From the NCBI RefSeq assembly GCF_001881565.1, contig NZ_MPDJ01000005.1, positions 62,001 to 126,000 of the forward strand: a stretch of 64,000 nt of DNA. Direction: 5' to 3'. Source of the stretch: Eisenbergiella tayi (GTDB lineage: Bacteria > Bacillota > Clostridia > Lachnospirales > Lachnospiraceae). Each line of letters begins with the position of its first letter. Positions within the stretch are counted from its first letter, which is position 1. Below the pieces are notes generated by a model that saw nothing but the letters and a program-made list of their open reading frames with translations, had not been told where the DNA came from and searched no databases. A program made the position numbers and the translations under genes. This document shows, one piece after another, positions 52,748-60,820 of the stretch.

Positions 52748-53191
52748 TTACATTCCCTCTCTTCTTTCTTCTACGATTAATTTTACTCCGCTGATGGCGC
52801 GGACAATAACTACTGTCCCCTTGGGAATCTTCATCCCGTCCACCACATTCCTTGCCGTCCATTCCTGTCCGTTGATGCTCACCAGACCCACGGCCAGAAG
52901 ATTATCGATGTCTTCCGTAACCACAGCCTGTTTGCCTATCAGACTCTCCGCATTTGTTTTAATCCGGTCCTTGTTAAAATATTTCATGGCAATCGGCCGG
53001 GTAAACAGCAGCAGTACCACCGATACGATCAGGAACAGCGTAATCTGCACATACAGCGGTGTATTTAAAGCCGCCGCAATGATGGCGACAAAAGCGCCTC
53101 CCGCAAACCAAATGGTGGTAAGCCCCATAGTTGCAATTTCTATAGCAACTAATATTATCAGCAAAATCAGCCAGAATACAACCTGGTTCAT
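52748..53191 (-). CDS. NfeD-like membrane protein
   Basis: 147 residues with three membrane segments (about 3-27, 29-47, 49-65) and a C-terminal OB-fold domain (IGKQAVVTEDIDNLLAVG, VSINGQEWTARNV, IPKGTVVIVRAISGVKLIVE). This is the short form without the ClpP-like protease domain. It is expected to work with the adjoining slipin. Confidence 0.92.
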   Translation of the reverse strand: MNQVVFWLILLIILVAIEIATMGLTTIWFAGGAFVAIIAAALNTPLYVQITLFLIVSVVLLLFTRPIAMKYFNKDRIKTNAESLIGKQAVVTEDIDNLLAVGLVSINGQEWTARNVVDGMKIPKGTVVIVRAISGVKLIVEERREGM

Positions 53192-53264
53192 ACAATTTCC
53201 TCCTTTCCGGCAAGTGAAAGCCTACTTCTTTCTTAAGTAAAAGCACATTTCTTTCACTTTCTCC

Positions 53265-53293
53265 ATAATACTATAATGCAAAAAGATATTCAA
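53265..53293 (-). promoter_or_regulatory. nfeD-slipin promoter
   Basis: TTGAAT (53288-53293), 17 bp and TATTAT (53265-53270) on the minus strand. The outer edge of repeat copy 3 begins 45 bp upstream of the -35 box. Confidence 0.65.
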
Positions 53294-53337
53294 TCTTTTT
53301 AGAATGAGGAAGCTTAAATATTTTGTGGAGGAGCCAC

Positions 53338-53589
53338 GTGAAAGGGCTGCCTGAGCCGCATGCTTTGCCCTCCGGTTTCCGGTTTTTCTGTGTGGGCCGC
53401 CGGGCTGCAAGGTTCCTGTGCAGGCACGCTTTCGCTCGGATAAACGCGCAGCGGTACTAACGCTGCAAAGGACGCAGCGTAAGGACCGGCGTGTTTATAC
53501 GGCCTTTACAGGAATCCTTGCAGCCCGGCGGCCCACACAGAAAAACCGGAAACCGGAGGGCGGGCATGCGGCTCAGGCAGCCCTTTCAC
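53338..53589. repeat. private-arm palindromic element, copy 3 (core on plus strand)
   Basis: Arms 53338-53419 and 53508-53589 (82 bp each) are inverted copies differing only at a short TTTG/CCG patch near the outer third and a one-base shift near the core. The 88-bp core (53420-53507) aligns without gaps to copy 2 and has GCAGCGGTACTAA, a CGCTGC/GCAGCG stem (53461-53466 with 53474-53479), TAAGGACCGGCG and an outer helix ATAAACGCGC/GCGTGTTTAT. It lies between the terminator of the cell-wall hydrolase gene and the nfeD promoter. Confidence 0.92.
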
Positions 53590-53646
53590 TAGTATAATAT
53601 CGCACTCAGTACTGTGATATTCATGCGGCGCTTTACTGAATATAAA

Positions 53647-53670
53647 AAGGGGCCGGAAGAGCGGTCCCTT
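53647..53670 (-). terminator. terminator of the first SleB-type hydrolase
   Basis: AAGGGACCG pairs with CGGCCCCTT (53647-53655 with 53662-53670, one A-C mismatch) and TTTAT follows on the minus strand, 34 bp past the stop. Confidence 0.65.
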
Positions 53671-53704
53671 GGTTTGTTTGGTTGGAATTTAAAAAATTAA
53701 AAAT

Positions 53705-54925
53705 TTACCAGAAGACGTGGTTGCCTATGACGATTCCTTCGCGGTTGCCGGCACGGCGGAAGTGGGTGGCGTTTCCTACGTTGGTTATGCCGTTTATGGC
53801 TTCGTTGGCGGCCTGGAGGCAGCTGTTTTTAATGTTTCCGCTGGACAGCAGGGAGGCTACTTTGCCGGTTCCGGCGGGGCCGAATTGGCCGGAGGCGTAG
53901 ATGACACCGGAAATTGTGGAGGGGTAGGATCCGCTTCTGACGCGGTTTATTACTACTGCGCCTACGGCAAGCTGGCCTTCGTAGCTTTCACCTCCGGCTT
54001 CACATTGGATCAGGGCTGCGAGGAGCTGGGCATCGCTGACGCCTGCAGGGACTACGCCTGCATTTTCTTTTTTGGTTTCACCGGCCGGTGTGTCGGCTTT
54101 TGTACGGCCGCCCTTGGCAGTTTCTGCGGAAGCGGTGATTGCTTTTGTCTGTGCAGCTTCTCTGGCGGCTATTTCCTGGAGGGTTTCACCACTGTCTACT
54201 TCGAAGTCTACAGAGATGAAGTCGGAGGAGATATAGCCGGTGCAGCCTTCGTAATCGATGGCCGCCCAGTCTTCACTGAGGTGGATTCCATCGCTGAACT
54301 CAAGTTCGCTCTCGCCGACTACTTCAAAGCTCTCGCCTCTGGCGGCCAGGGCGTATACTCCGGCATCCGGGTCGGGTTCTTTGCGGATGCGCAGGGTGTC
54401 TCCTGTAACCGTAGCCATGGTTCTGCCTACCTGTCTGGCTTCCTGGACGGCCTCTTCGTCAAAGAGGAGGTATTCGTCTTTGGCCCAGCCGATCAGTCCG
54501 CCGGATTCCAGTTTGGTCCAGCCGTCTTTTCTTTCCAGAATGGTTCCGCCGCAGTCGGCATAGAGGTATCCTATTTTCTCCGCTTCTTCATCGGGTTCTT
54601 TTCTGACGTTGAGTGTATTGGATACATTGGTCATAACCAGTTCCAATTCTTCTTCCTGTGTCTTTCCGGTATTTTTATTCTGTTGTCTTCCCACACTGAC
54701 GGCGAGGGCTGCTTCGCCCACACGTACTTCCTGCTCGGCCGTTTTCAGGGAAGCTTCTTCCGGAACCGTATCCTCGTCCAGGATTGCCGCCACGCCTGCT
54801 CCGGGATTGTCTGTGTCTCCCGGCTGTGCCATCGCTTCCGTTCCGAAAGCCAGGGCGGAAACAGTAAGGATTAAAAGCGTCCTGAGGACGGGAATAAGGC
54901 TCTTCTGTTTTTCTTGTGCTGTCAT
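53705..54925 (-). CDS. exported SleB/CwlJ-type cell-wall hydrolase with two SH3 domains (1)
   Basis: 406 residues: signal peptide (about 1-34), a linker, two bacterial SH3 domains (about 97-155 with TLNVRKEPDEEAEKIG; about 166-237 with TLRIRKEPDPDAGVY), a Thr/Ala-rich linker and a Hydrolase_2 domain (about 297-406) with LLAALIQCEAGGESYEGQLAVGAV as its catalytic-Glu block. SleB/CwlJ enzymes cut spore cortex, but SH3-bearing exported versions act on the vegetative wall. It is a paralogue of the next gene and has a WalR-like box just upstream of its promoter. Confidence 0.9.
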   Translation of the reverse strand: MTAQEKQKSLIPVLRTLLILTVSALAFGTEAMAQPGDTDNPGAGVAAILDEDTVPEEASLKTAEQEVRVGEAALAVSVGRQQNKNTGKTQEEELELVMTNVSNTLNVRKEPDEEAEKIGYLYADCGGTILERKDGWTKLESGGLIGWAKDEYLLFDEEAVQEARQVGRTMATVTGDTLRIRKEPDPDAGVYALAARGESFEVVGESELEFSDGIHLSEDWAAIDYEGCTGYISSDFISVDFEVDSGETLQEIAAREAAQTKAITASAETAKGGRTKADTPAGETKKENAGVVPAGVSDAQLLAALIQCEAGGESYEGQLAVGAVVINRVRSGSYPSTISGVIYASGQFGPAGTGKVASLLSSGNIKNSCLQAANEAINGITNVGNATHFRRAGNREGIVIGNHVFW

Positions 54926-55027
54926 AGTTTAACCCCTGTCAAGTGCTTTCACACTCTTCCCCCACTAAATGTACTGCTGCAAAAGCTGCAGTTTCTTTTG
55001 TTTCCAATTTCTGTATTTATTACAGCT

Positions 55028-55056
55028 ATGTTAACAATTGTTGCAAATTTTGTCAA
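55028..55056 (-). promoter_or_regulatory. promoter of hydrolase 1
   Basis: A perfect TTGACA (55051-55056), 17 bp and TAACAT (55028-55033) on the minus strand, start near 55021, leaving a leader of about 96 nt. Confidence 0.7.
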
Positions 55057-55060
55057 TATT

Positions 55061-55077
55061 TGTTAAGTATTTGTTAT
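55061..55077 (+). promoter_or_regulatory. WalR-like box upstream of hydrolase 1
   Basis: TGTTAA, five bases, TGTTAT fits the WalR consensus TGTWAH-N5-TGTWAH exactly. It begins 4 bp upstream of the -35 box, an activator position. Confidence 0.5.
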
Positions 55078-55136
55078 AAACAATTTGGAAAATGGCTGCT
55101 TGTTGCGGACGATGGGTGTGGGGACATGACAGAAAA

Positions 55137-55168
55137 CGGCCGGATTGCAGTGGTTCACAATCCGGCCG
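55137..55168 (-). terminator. terminator of hydrolase 2
   Basis: A perfect 11-bp stem (55137-55147 with 55158-55168) and 10-nt loop, with TTTTC on the minus strand, 57 bp after the stop. Confidence 0.85.
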
Positions 55169-55225
55169 TACTTTATTTTGCCGCCGTTTATTTATCGGCT
55201 TCTTTCTTAATATATGGGCTTGTGT

Positions 55226-56332
55226 TTAATAGAAAACATGGTTGCCGATGATCTGGCCGCCTCTTCCGTTTGCTCTTCTGAAATACAGTTTATCGCCTAC
55301 CGGGGAAGAACCGGCTATGGCTTCCACGGCCGCCTGTCTGCAGGATGCGCTCACTCTTCCTGTGGATAATGTGCGTGAAAGGCTTCCATTGCGTACCGGG
55401 CTGAACTGGCCGGCTGCATAAATCACATCCGGGATGCTGGCGGGGTGTCCTGCTGATACCACACGGTTCATGACCACATTTCCCACAGCCACCTGGCCTA
55501 CATAGGGTTCTCCGCCCGCTTCACACTGAATCAGGGCTGCAAGCAGATCCACATCCTGGGGGCTTACCCCTGCCTGTGCTATCACAGCCTGCTGTGCGGC
55601 CTGAACTACCGCGGCCTGTGCTTCTGCCGCCGCTTTTGCGGCTGCCTGTTGTGCTGCGGCCTGTGCTTCTGCCGCGGCTTTCCTGGCGGCTTCTTCTGCT
55701 GCGGCCTGTGCTTCCGCTGCGGCTTTCCTGGCTGCTTCTTCTGCTGCGGCCTGTGCCTGCGCCGCAGCTTTCTTTGCTGCTTCTTCTGCGGCTTTCTGTA
55801 TGGCCTTCTGTTCTTCGGCCGCTTTTGCGGCTTCCTCTGCCTTTTGTGTTTCTATTGCTTTCTGCTGTTCGTTGATTCTCTGTGTATCCTTTGCCGCTGC
55901 CATCACAGCCTGAACCTCTTCGTTCTGTTCCGGTTCAGAGATGCTTTCTTTTTCTTCCGTCTGTTCCTTCTGCTCTATTTTTTCTTCCGTACTGCCCGTT
56001 TGTTCTGTCTTTTCCGGGCTCTCCGGCACGATATCTTCCGTTGTATCACTGCCGTTTGTCAGGTGTTCACTTTCCACCCAGCCGGTAATGTCACCGACCT
56101 GTACCTTCGTCCAGTCCTCATCATGCCCCAGTACTACTGCCTGTGTACCGGAAAGCTTTACCAGAACCGGAGAGGTCTCATCAGCTTCTGCATGGACATC
56201 TGCCACACTGGCCGCATCAACCAGCATAACACCATTTGCCATAGCGGTTGTTCCGCATGCAGAGCTGAGCACCATAACACCGGTCAGCCATCCAGCAGCA
56301 CGCTTATACAACCTTCTGCCATTTGTGTTCAT
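55226..56332 (-). CDS. exported SleB/CwlJ-type cell-wall hydrolase with SH3 domain (2)
   Basis: 368 residues: signal peptide (about 1-32), one SH3 domain (about 34-95, VADVHAEADETSPVLVKL), a Glu/Gln-rich linker, a long Ala-rich coiled coil (about 150-250) with three copies of a unit like AEEAARKAAAEAQAA, and a Hydrolase_2 domain (about 257-368). The last 110 residues match the previous gene closely (LLAALIQCEAGGEPYVGQVAVG; IGNHVFY versus IGNHVFW), so the two arose by duplication and then exchanged their N-terminal parts. The coil probably spans the wall. Confidence 0.9.
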   Translation of the reverse strand: MNTNGRRLYKRAAGWLTGVMVLSSACGTTAMANGVMLVDAASVADVHAEADETSPVLVKLSGTQAVVLGHDEDWTKVQVGDITGWVESEHLTNGSDTTEDIVPESPEKTEQTGSTEEKIEQKEQTEEKESISEPEQNEEVQAVMAAAKDTQRINEQQKAIETQKAEEAAKAAEEQKAIQKAAEEAAKKAAAQAQAAAEEAARKAAAEAQAAAEEAARKAAAEAQAAAQQAAAKAAAEAQAAVVQAAQQAVIAQAGVSPQDVDLLAALIQCEAGGEPYVGQVAVGNVVMNRVVSAGHPASIPDVIYAAGQFSPVRNGSLSRTLSTGRVSASCRQAAVEAIAGSSPVGDKLYFRRANGRGGQIIGNHVFY

Positions 56333-56382
56333 AAATAACCTCCGTTTTTAGTTCCTGTGGTCATCAGGAACATTTTCACAAT

Positions 56383-56409
56383 TGTTACAAACTTGTTAAC
56401 AAATGTTAC
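56383..56409 (+). promoter_or_regulatory. WalR-like box at the start site of hydrolase 2
   Basis: TGTTAC, five bases, TGTTAA (56383-56399) matches TGTWAH-N5-TGTWAH, and a third TGTTAC (56404-56409) follows after four bases. The block covers about +1 to +27 of the predicted transcript, a repressor position. Confidence 0.45.
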
Positions 56410-56416
56410 GTTTGAT

Positions 56417-56445
56417 ATCATACCAACATTATTGCCATTTGTCAA
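56417..56445 (-). promoter_or_regulatory. promoter of hydrolase 2
   Basis: Perfect TTGACA (56440-56445), 17 bp and TATGAT (56417-56422) on the minus strand, start near 56410. The rest of 56446-56600 is AT-rich without other features. Confidence 0.8.
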
Positions 56446-56604
56446 CCCCTTGATACAACAGGCTTAAAATAAGGGTTTTCGACGTTTTTTTACTTTAAAT
56501 TAACTATTATATGTTTTATATTTTTATATTATTACGTTTTATTTTATCATTACATCGACATTATTTTTACATTATTTTCATTTTATCTTAATATTTAACA
56601 GCAA

Positions 56605-56649
56605 AAAAGTTGCCACCACGTATTTTTTTCTACGCGGAGAGCAACTTTT
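56605..56649 (-). terminator. terminator after the rRNA methyltransferase gene
   Basis: AAAAGTTGC pairs with GCAACTTTT (56605-56613 with 56641-56649), with an inner CGTA/TACG helix, followed by Ts on the minus strand. Confidence 0.75.
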
Positions 56650-56702
56650 CTTAAGTTTTTCTTTATTTAGTTATTTAATTGTTACAAATATTACATAATA
56701 TT

Positions 56703-57497
56703 TTACTTTTTTGCACCGTCTGTCATAAACCGCCTCTGCCTGGATGCTTCATACATCAGAATTCCTGATGCCATTGCGGCATTTAAAGATTCCACTTTTC
56801 CGCCCATGGGTATTTTTATGTAGGAATCCGCCAGCGCCGCGGTTTCTTCCTTCAGGCCGTTCCCCTCGTTTCCTATCAGAAAAGCGCTTCCGCCGCTGTA
56901 GTCCGCCTGGTCATACCATTGCTTTCCTTTCAGATGCGCGGCATAAACCGTGATTTTTTTTTGTTTCAGTTCGGCAATCATGTCGGAGAGGGAAGAAACA
57001 TACAGGAAAGGGACGCGGTAAATGCTCCCCATGGTCGAACGGATCGTTTTGGGATTATAAATATCGGCCGTATCCCGGCTCATGATCACACCGTCAATTC
57101 CGGCGCCCTCACCGGTACGCAGTATTGTCCCCAGATTGCCCGGATCCTGGATGTCTTCCAGAAGCATGAGCAGAGGATTTGCTGCCTGCAGAAGGTCATC
57201 AGGGGTATATTGCTTACGTTTCATGACACAGAGTATCCCCTGGGGGGTGGAGGTATCGCTCATCTTCCGGAAGACCTCCTCCGATACCTGTTCCGCATGA
57301 AGGCCGTTCAGCTTCCTGTCGCAGGCAGGGTTATGAAAGCCTTCCGATACATACACCTCTTCGATTTCCTCTTCAGGCGCTTCCAGGAACATTTTCACCC
57401 CTTCCACCACATATCTGCCCTCCTGCCTGCGTTCCTTCGCCTTCTGGTTCAGCGCAGCCACTTTTTTAATACGGGTATTGGATGCCGATGTAATCAT
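56703..57497 (-). CDS. TrmH/SpoU-family RNA 2'-O-methyltransferase
   Basis: 264 residues. An N-terminal substrate-binding domain (KVAALNQKAKERRQEGRYVVEGVKM) is followed by the knotted SPOUT domain: LEDIQDPGNLGTILRT, FLIGNEGNGL and IPMGGKVESLNAAMASGILMYE. It uses SAM to methylate a ribose in rRNA or tRNA; the exact site is not readable. It begins 12 bp after the trkA-like gene. Confidence 0.92.
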   Translation of the reverse strand: MITSASNTRIKKVAALNQKAKERRQEGRYVVEGVKMFLEAPEEEIEEVYVSEGFHNPACDRKLNGLHAEQVSEEVFRKMSDTSTPQGILCVMKRKQYTPDDLLQAANPLLMLLEDIQDPGNLGTILRTGEGAGIDGVIMSRDTADIYNPKTIRSTMGSIYRVPFLYVSSLSDMIAELKQKKITVYAAHLKGKQWYDQADYSGGSAFLIGNEGNGLKEETAALADSYIKIPMGGKVESLNAAMASGILMYEASRQRRFMTDGAKK

Positions 57498-57509
57498 TTC
57501 TTTCTCCTT

Positions 57510-58163
57510 TTACAGCTGTTTGGACAGTTTTTTTGCCGTTTCATGGGAAGCGAGGACAATAAGGTGTTCTCCTTCTTCAATATAATCATCCGCGGACGGC
57601 ATGATCTGGGACTCGTAGCCCTCCCGCTTGATACCTATTATTGTCACTCGGAAGCGGGCGGCAATATTGGATTCCCGAATGGTTTTGCCCACCCATTCCT
57701 TCATGGGGCTGATCTCGTATATCCCATAATGGGATGATATCTCAATGTAGTCGAATACATTATCCATGCTGTATTTTGCCGCACAGCGCTCCGCTATATC
57801 TTTTTCCGGATAGATGACCTCATCCGCCCCGTTGCGCAGGAGGAATTTGGCCTGGATATCCCTGGTCGCCTTGCTGACCACATGCTTTCCGCCCATTTCC
57901 TTCACCAGGCTGGTTATTTCCAGGCTGCTCTGGAAATTGGTGCCGATACATACAAAAATCACGTCAAAATTACCGATGCCCAGGCTGCGGAGCACCTCCG
58001 GGTTGGTGCAGTCCCCTATTTTGGAGCTGGTCGCATAAGGTACAAGACCTTCCAGCTTTTTTTCGTCCACATCAATGATCATCACATCGTTTTCCAGATC
58101 AAGAAGATTGGAAGCAAGATGCTGTCCAAAACGTCCCAAACCGATCACAAGCATAGATTTCAT
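57510..58163 (-). CDS. KtrA/TrkA-type potassium channel regulatory subunit
   Basis: 217 residues from MKSMLVIGLGRFG; GGAGG is 12 bases upstream, a long but usable spacing, and the longer frame is unsupported. An RCK-N Rossmann domain (GLGRFGQHLASNL, DVIFVCIGTNFQSSL) is followed by an RCK-C domain (RESNIAARFRVTIIGIKREG). These rings gate KtrB/TrkH with ATP or NAD. The TrkH-type pore is 122 bp upstream. Its ribosome site lies inside a 52-bp tandem repeat. Confidence 0.93.
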   Translation of the reverse strand: MKSMLVIGLGRFGQHLASNLLDLENDVMIIDVDEKKLEGLVPYATSSKIGDCTNPEVLRSLGIGNFDVIFVCIGTNFQSSLEITSLVKEMGGKHVVSKATRDIQAKFLLRNGADEVIYPEKDIAERCAAKYSMDNVFDYIEISSHYGIYEISPMKEWVGKTIRESNIAARFRVTIIGIKREGYESQIMPSADDYIEEGEHLIVLASHETAKKLSKQL

Positions 58164-58174
58164 CTTATTTTTTA

Positions 58175-58278
58175 TCCTCCTTGTTTTGCGGAGCAAAATG
58201 CGAGTTCTCTGACGAGCAGAGGATTTTCCTCCTTGTTTTGCGGAGCAAAATGTCCTCTGACGGGCAGAGGATCTTACT
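58175..58278. repeat. tandem duplicate with internal palindromes
   Basis: Two units starting at 58175 and 58227 share TTTTGCGGAGCAAAATG, which contains a TTTTGC/GCAAAA hairpin, and then a CTCTG-ACGRG-CAGAG hairpin. They fill the gap between the pore and regulator genes of the potassium system. The first unit supplies the ribosome site of the regulator gene. Confidence 0.8.
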
Positions 58279-58285
58279 CCCGGGC

Positions 58286-59629
58286 TTATCCCACCACTAT
58301 TTTTTCCACGGGCTGCTTTACCGGCGGTTCCGGCTTGCTTCTGGCAAATACCAGGGTAAAGGTAAGGCTTCCCAGCCTGCCGCAGTACATCAGCAGAATG
58401 ATGACTATACGGGATACCGGAACCAGCTTCCTCGTAACTCCTGTAGTCATTCCAACCGTACCGATGGCGGAAAAAACCTCAAAAAGCGTGTCCGTAAGCT
58501 TCAGGGGCTGTACAGCCATAATAATCAGCGCGGCGGCTACCGCCAGGCTTAAATCTATAGTGACGATGGCGCTGGCTTTTTTTACCGTATCCTCTTCCAG
58601 GCGCCTGTTTAGTATATTTACTCCATGGGTTCCCCTTATCATGGCTATGGTGGAAAGCAGCATGACCACCGCTGTGGTCACCTTCACACCGCCTGCGGTG
58701 GAGCCGGAGCTTCCTCCGATGAACATCAGAACCATGGTAAGGAACTTACTGGATTCCTTCATGGCCGCGGTATCCACGCTGTTAAAGCCTGCCGTTCGGG
58801 GCGTAACTGCGCTGAACAGGGCTCCCAAAAGCTGTTCCTTCCCACTCATGCCTGCGAACACATTATCCTTTTCCAGCAGATAAAAAAGGAGGGCTCCTCC
58901 GAAAATCAATACGGCTGTGGTTATCAGCACAATTTTAGTATGCAGGAGATATTTTTTGAAACGCAGCCCGTTCCTTTGGATGTCATCCCAAACAAGGAAG
59001 CCCGTCCCGCCTATGATGATGAGGGCCATTACCGTAAAATTCACGAGGATGTCCCCTTCATAGGATACAAGGGAACTGTAGGCTTCGTTAATCCCCATTA
59101 AATCAAAGCCCGCGTTGCAGAACGCGGATACTGCATGGAAAAGCCCCATATAGCAGCCCCGCAGCAGTCCGTATTGAGGCACAAAACGCAGGGACAGAAG
59201 CAGCGCCCCGGCGAGTTCAAAGGCGAAGGTTCCCATGACGATCTTGCGTACAAGCCTCACCACTCCCGCCAGCTCCATGGTGCTCACGCTCTCATGGATA
59301 GCCGTCCTCTCCTTCAGGCCGATTTTCTTTTTCATGACTACCGCAATATAGCTGCCAATCGTGATAAAGCCAAGACCGCCGATCTGAATCAGCGTAAGGA
59401 TGACGAGCTGGCCGAACAGGCTCCAGTTCTGATATGTGTCGGCCACTACCAGTCCCGTTACGCAGGTCGCTGAAGTCGCGGTAAAAAGAGCATCCAGAAA
59501 GGGCATACATTCCCTGCTTTTGGTCGCAAAGGGCAGGCTCAGAAGAAGGGCACCTATCAGGATAATGAGCGCAAAACCAAGGGCCAGCATTCTGGTGTAA
59601 GACATTTTGGTTTTCTTTTTTGTAAGCAT
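58286..59629 (-). CDS. KtrB/TrkH-family potassium transporter
   Basis: 447 residues from MLTKKKTKM (GAGG seven bases upstream); the longer frame from a TTG is unsupported. Four membrane-pore-membrane repeats have filters TSATCVTGL, SAFCNAGFD, TPRTAGFNS and AIGTVGMTT, each with the filter glycine. It forms the ion pathway with the KtrA-like subunit encoded next. The length fits KtrB. Confidence 0.95.
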   Translation of the reverse strand: MLTKKKTKMSYTRMLALGFALIILIGALLLSLPFATKSRECMPFLDALFTATSATCVTGLVVADTYQNWSLFGQLVILTLIQIGGLGFITIGSYIAVVMKKKIGLKERTAIHESVSTMELAGVVRLVRKIVMGTFAFELAGALLLSLRFVPQYGLLRGCYMGLFHAVSAFCNAGFDLMGINEAYSSLVSYEGDILVNFTVMALIIIGGTGFLVWDDIQRNGLRFKKYLLHTKIVLITTAVLIFGGALLFYLLEKDNVFAGMSGKEQLLGALFSAVTPRTAGFNSVDTAAMKESSKFLTMVLMFIGGSSGSTAGGVKVTTAVVMLLSTIAMIRGTHGVNILNRRLEEDTVKKASAIVTIDLSLAVAAALIIMAVQPLKLTDTLFEVFSAIGTVGMTTGVTRKLVPVSRIVIILLMYCGRLGSLTFTLVFARSKPEPPVKQPVEKIVVG

Positions 59630-59652
59630 AAATTTCCTCTGACAAACAGTAA

Positions 59653-59675
59653 GGCGCCGGTTCCCACCGGACGCC
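59653..59675 (-). terminator. hairpin between pfkA and the potassium genes
   Basis: GGCG/CGCC and CCGG/CCGG helices with a 6-nt loop, 57 bp after pfkA. On the minus strand only TTACTGTTTG follows; the strong T run is on the plus side. Weak termination or readthrough is likely. Confidence 0.5.
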
Positions 59676-59731
59676 TCATTTTTTTTGGAATTCCCCGGCA
59701 AAGGGGCATTCGTTATTTTCCCGCCGCCTGA

Positions 59732-60706
59732 CTATACCGCAAGCAGCTTGCTGATTTTGTATTCATATTCCGGAATATCCTTCTGCATCGCCAGGGCTTC
59801 CTCGATATCAAAATCCTTGAATTCTCCGTGACGGTAGCCTACCACCCGGTTGGTTTTCCCTTCGCAGAGTATATCCGCCGCAAGGCAGCCCATGATGGAA
59901 GCGTAATACCGATCCTTGCAGGTAGGGCTTCCGCCGCGCTGCATGTATCCCAGTATGGTCGCTCTCGTTTCCACGCCGGTCGCGGCTTCAATTCTTCTGG
60001 CCATGGATGTGGAATGGCCGATTCCTTCGGCATTGATGATCAGGTGATGGGTTTTGCCGCGTTTTCTGTTGTTGATAATATTGTTGATGATATTCTGTTC
60101 GTTATAGTCATACTTTTCAGGGAGAAGGATATCCTCCGCGCCATTGGCGACACCGCACCACAGTGCGATATATCCTGCATTCCTGCCCATAACCTCGATG
60201 ATGCTGCAGCGTTCATGGGAGGAAGAGGTATCCCTTACCTTATCGATGGCCTGCATGGCCGTATTTACAGCCGTATCGAAGCCTATGGTATAATCCGTGC
60301 ATGCGATGTCCAAATCGATGGTCCCGGGAAGGCCAATCGTATTGATCCCGTGGCGGGACAGTGCCTGTGCGCCCTGGTAAGAGCCGTCGCCGCCGATAAC
60401 CACAAGCCCGTCAATGCCGTGCTTGCGGCAGATGTCAGCTCCCTTCTGCTGTCCGGCCTCCGTTTTAAATTCCTGGCACCGGGCCGTTCCCAGTATGGTT
60501 CCGCCTCTCTGAATGATGTCGGAAACGCTGCGGGCCTGCATATCCACGATCTCTTCATTTAAAAGGCCCTGATAGCCTCTTTTAATTCCCTTTACATTAA
60601 CGCCGTTGGTGATTGCCTTCCTGACAACGGCACGTATGGCGGCATTCATGCCCGGCGCGTCACCGCCGCTTGTCAGTATCCCTATTGTCTTAATTGCCTT
60701 AGCCAT
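59732..60706 (-). CDS. pfkA: 6-phosphofructokinase
   Basis: 324 residues, ATP-type PfkA: GILTSGGDAPGMNAAIR, VVIGGDGSYQGA, the catalytic loop, GRNAGYIALWCGVANGA, and LGYMQRGGSPTCKDR. The catalytic loop reads PGTIDLDI where most enzymes have PGTIDNDI; both aspartates are kept but the middle Asn is Leu. It commits fructose-6-phosphate to glycolysis. It lies 114 bp after dnaE and has its own promoter. Confidence 0.95.
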   Translation of the reverse strand: MAKAIKTIGILTSGGDAPGMNAAIRAVVRKAITNGVNVKGIKRGYQGLLNEEIVDMQARSVSDIIQRGGTILGTARCQEFKTEAGQQKGADICRKHGIDGLVVIGGDGSYQGAQALSRHGINTIGLPGTIDLDIACTDYTIGFDTAVNTAMQAIDKVRDTSSSHERCSIIEVMGRNAGYIALWCGVANGAEDILLPEKYDYNEQNIINNIINNRKRGKTHHLIINAEGIGHSTSMARRIEAATGVETRATILGYMQRGGSPTCKDRYYASIMGCLAADILCEGKTNRVVGYRHGEFKDFDIEEALAMQKDIPEYEYKISKLLAV

Positions 60707-60766
60707 GATTTATCCTCCAGTCTGCCGCTTCGGGCATTCCCTGTATGTGACTTAACTTTTGCTTTT

Positions 60767-60795
60767 ATTTTAATCGATATGTGTACTGTTTTCAA
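60767..60795 (-). promoter_or_regulatory. pfkA promoter
   Basis: TTGAAA (60790-60795), a 17-bp spacer and TAAAAT (60767-60772) on the minus strand, start near 60760, about 54 nt before the ATG. Confidence 0.65.
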
Positions 60796-60820
60796 TCTTT
60801 TTCTTTGCAGACCTTCCGGA

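Noticed and set aside
53338..53589. CRISPR repeat or phase-variable invertible promoter
   Set aside because: No direct repeat-spacer array exists; the core has no promoter pointing out and no recombinase gene is nearby.
53717..54874. 385-codon open frame on the plus strand opposite hydrolase 1
   Set aside because: Gly/Phe/Tyr-rich translation typical of an antisense frame; the minus-strand protein has clear SH3 and Hydrolase_2 domains.
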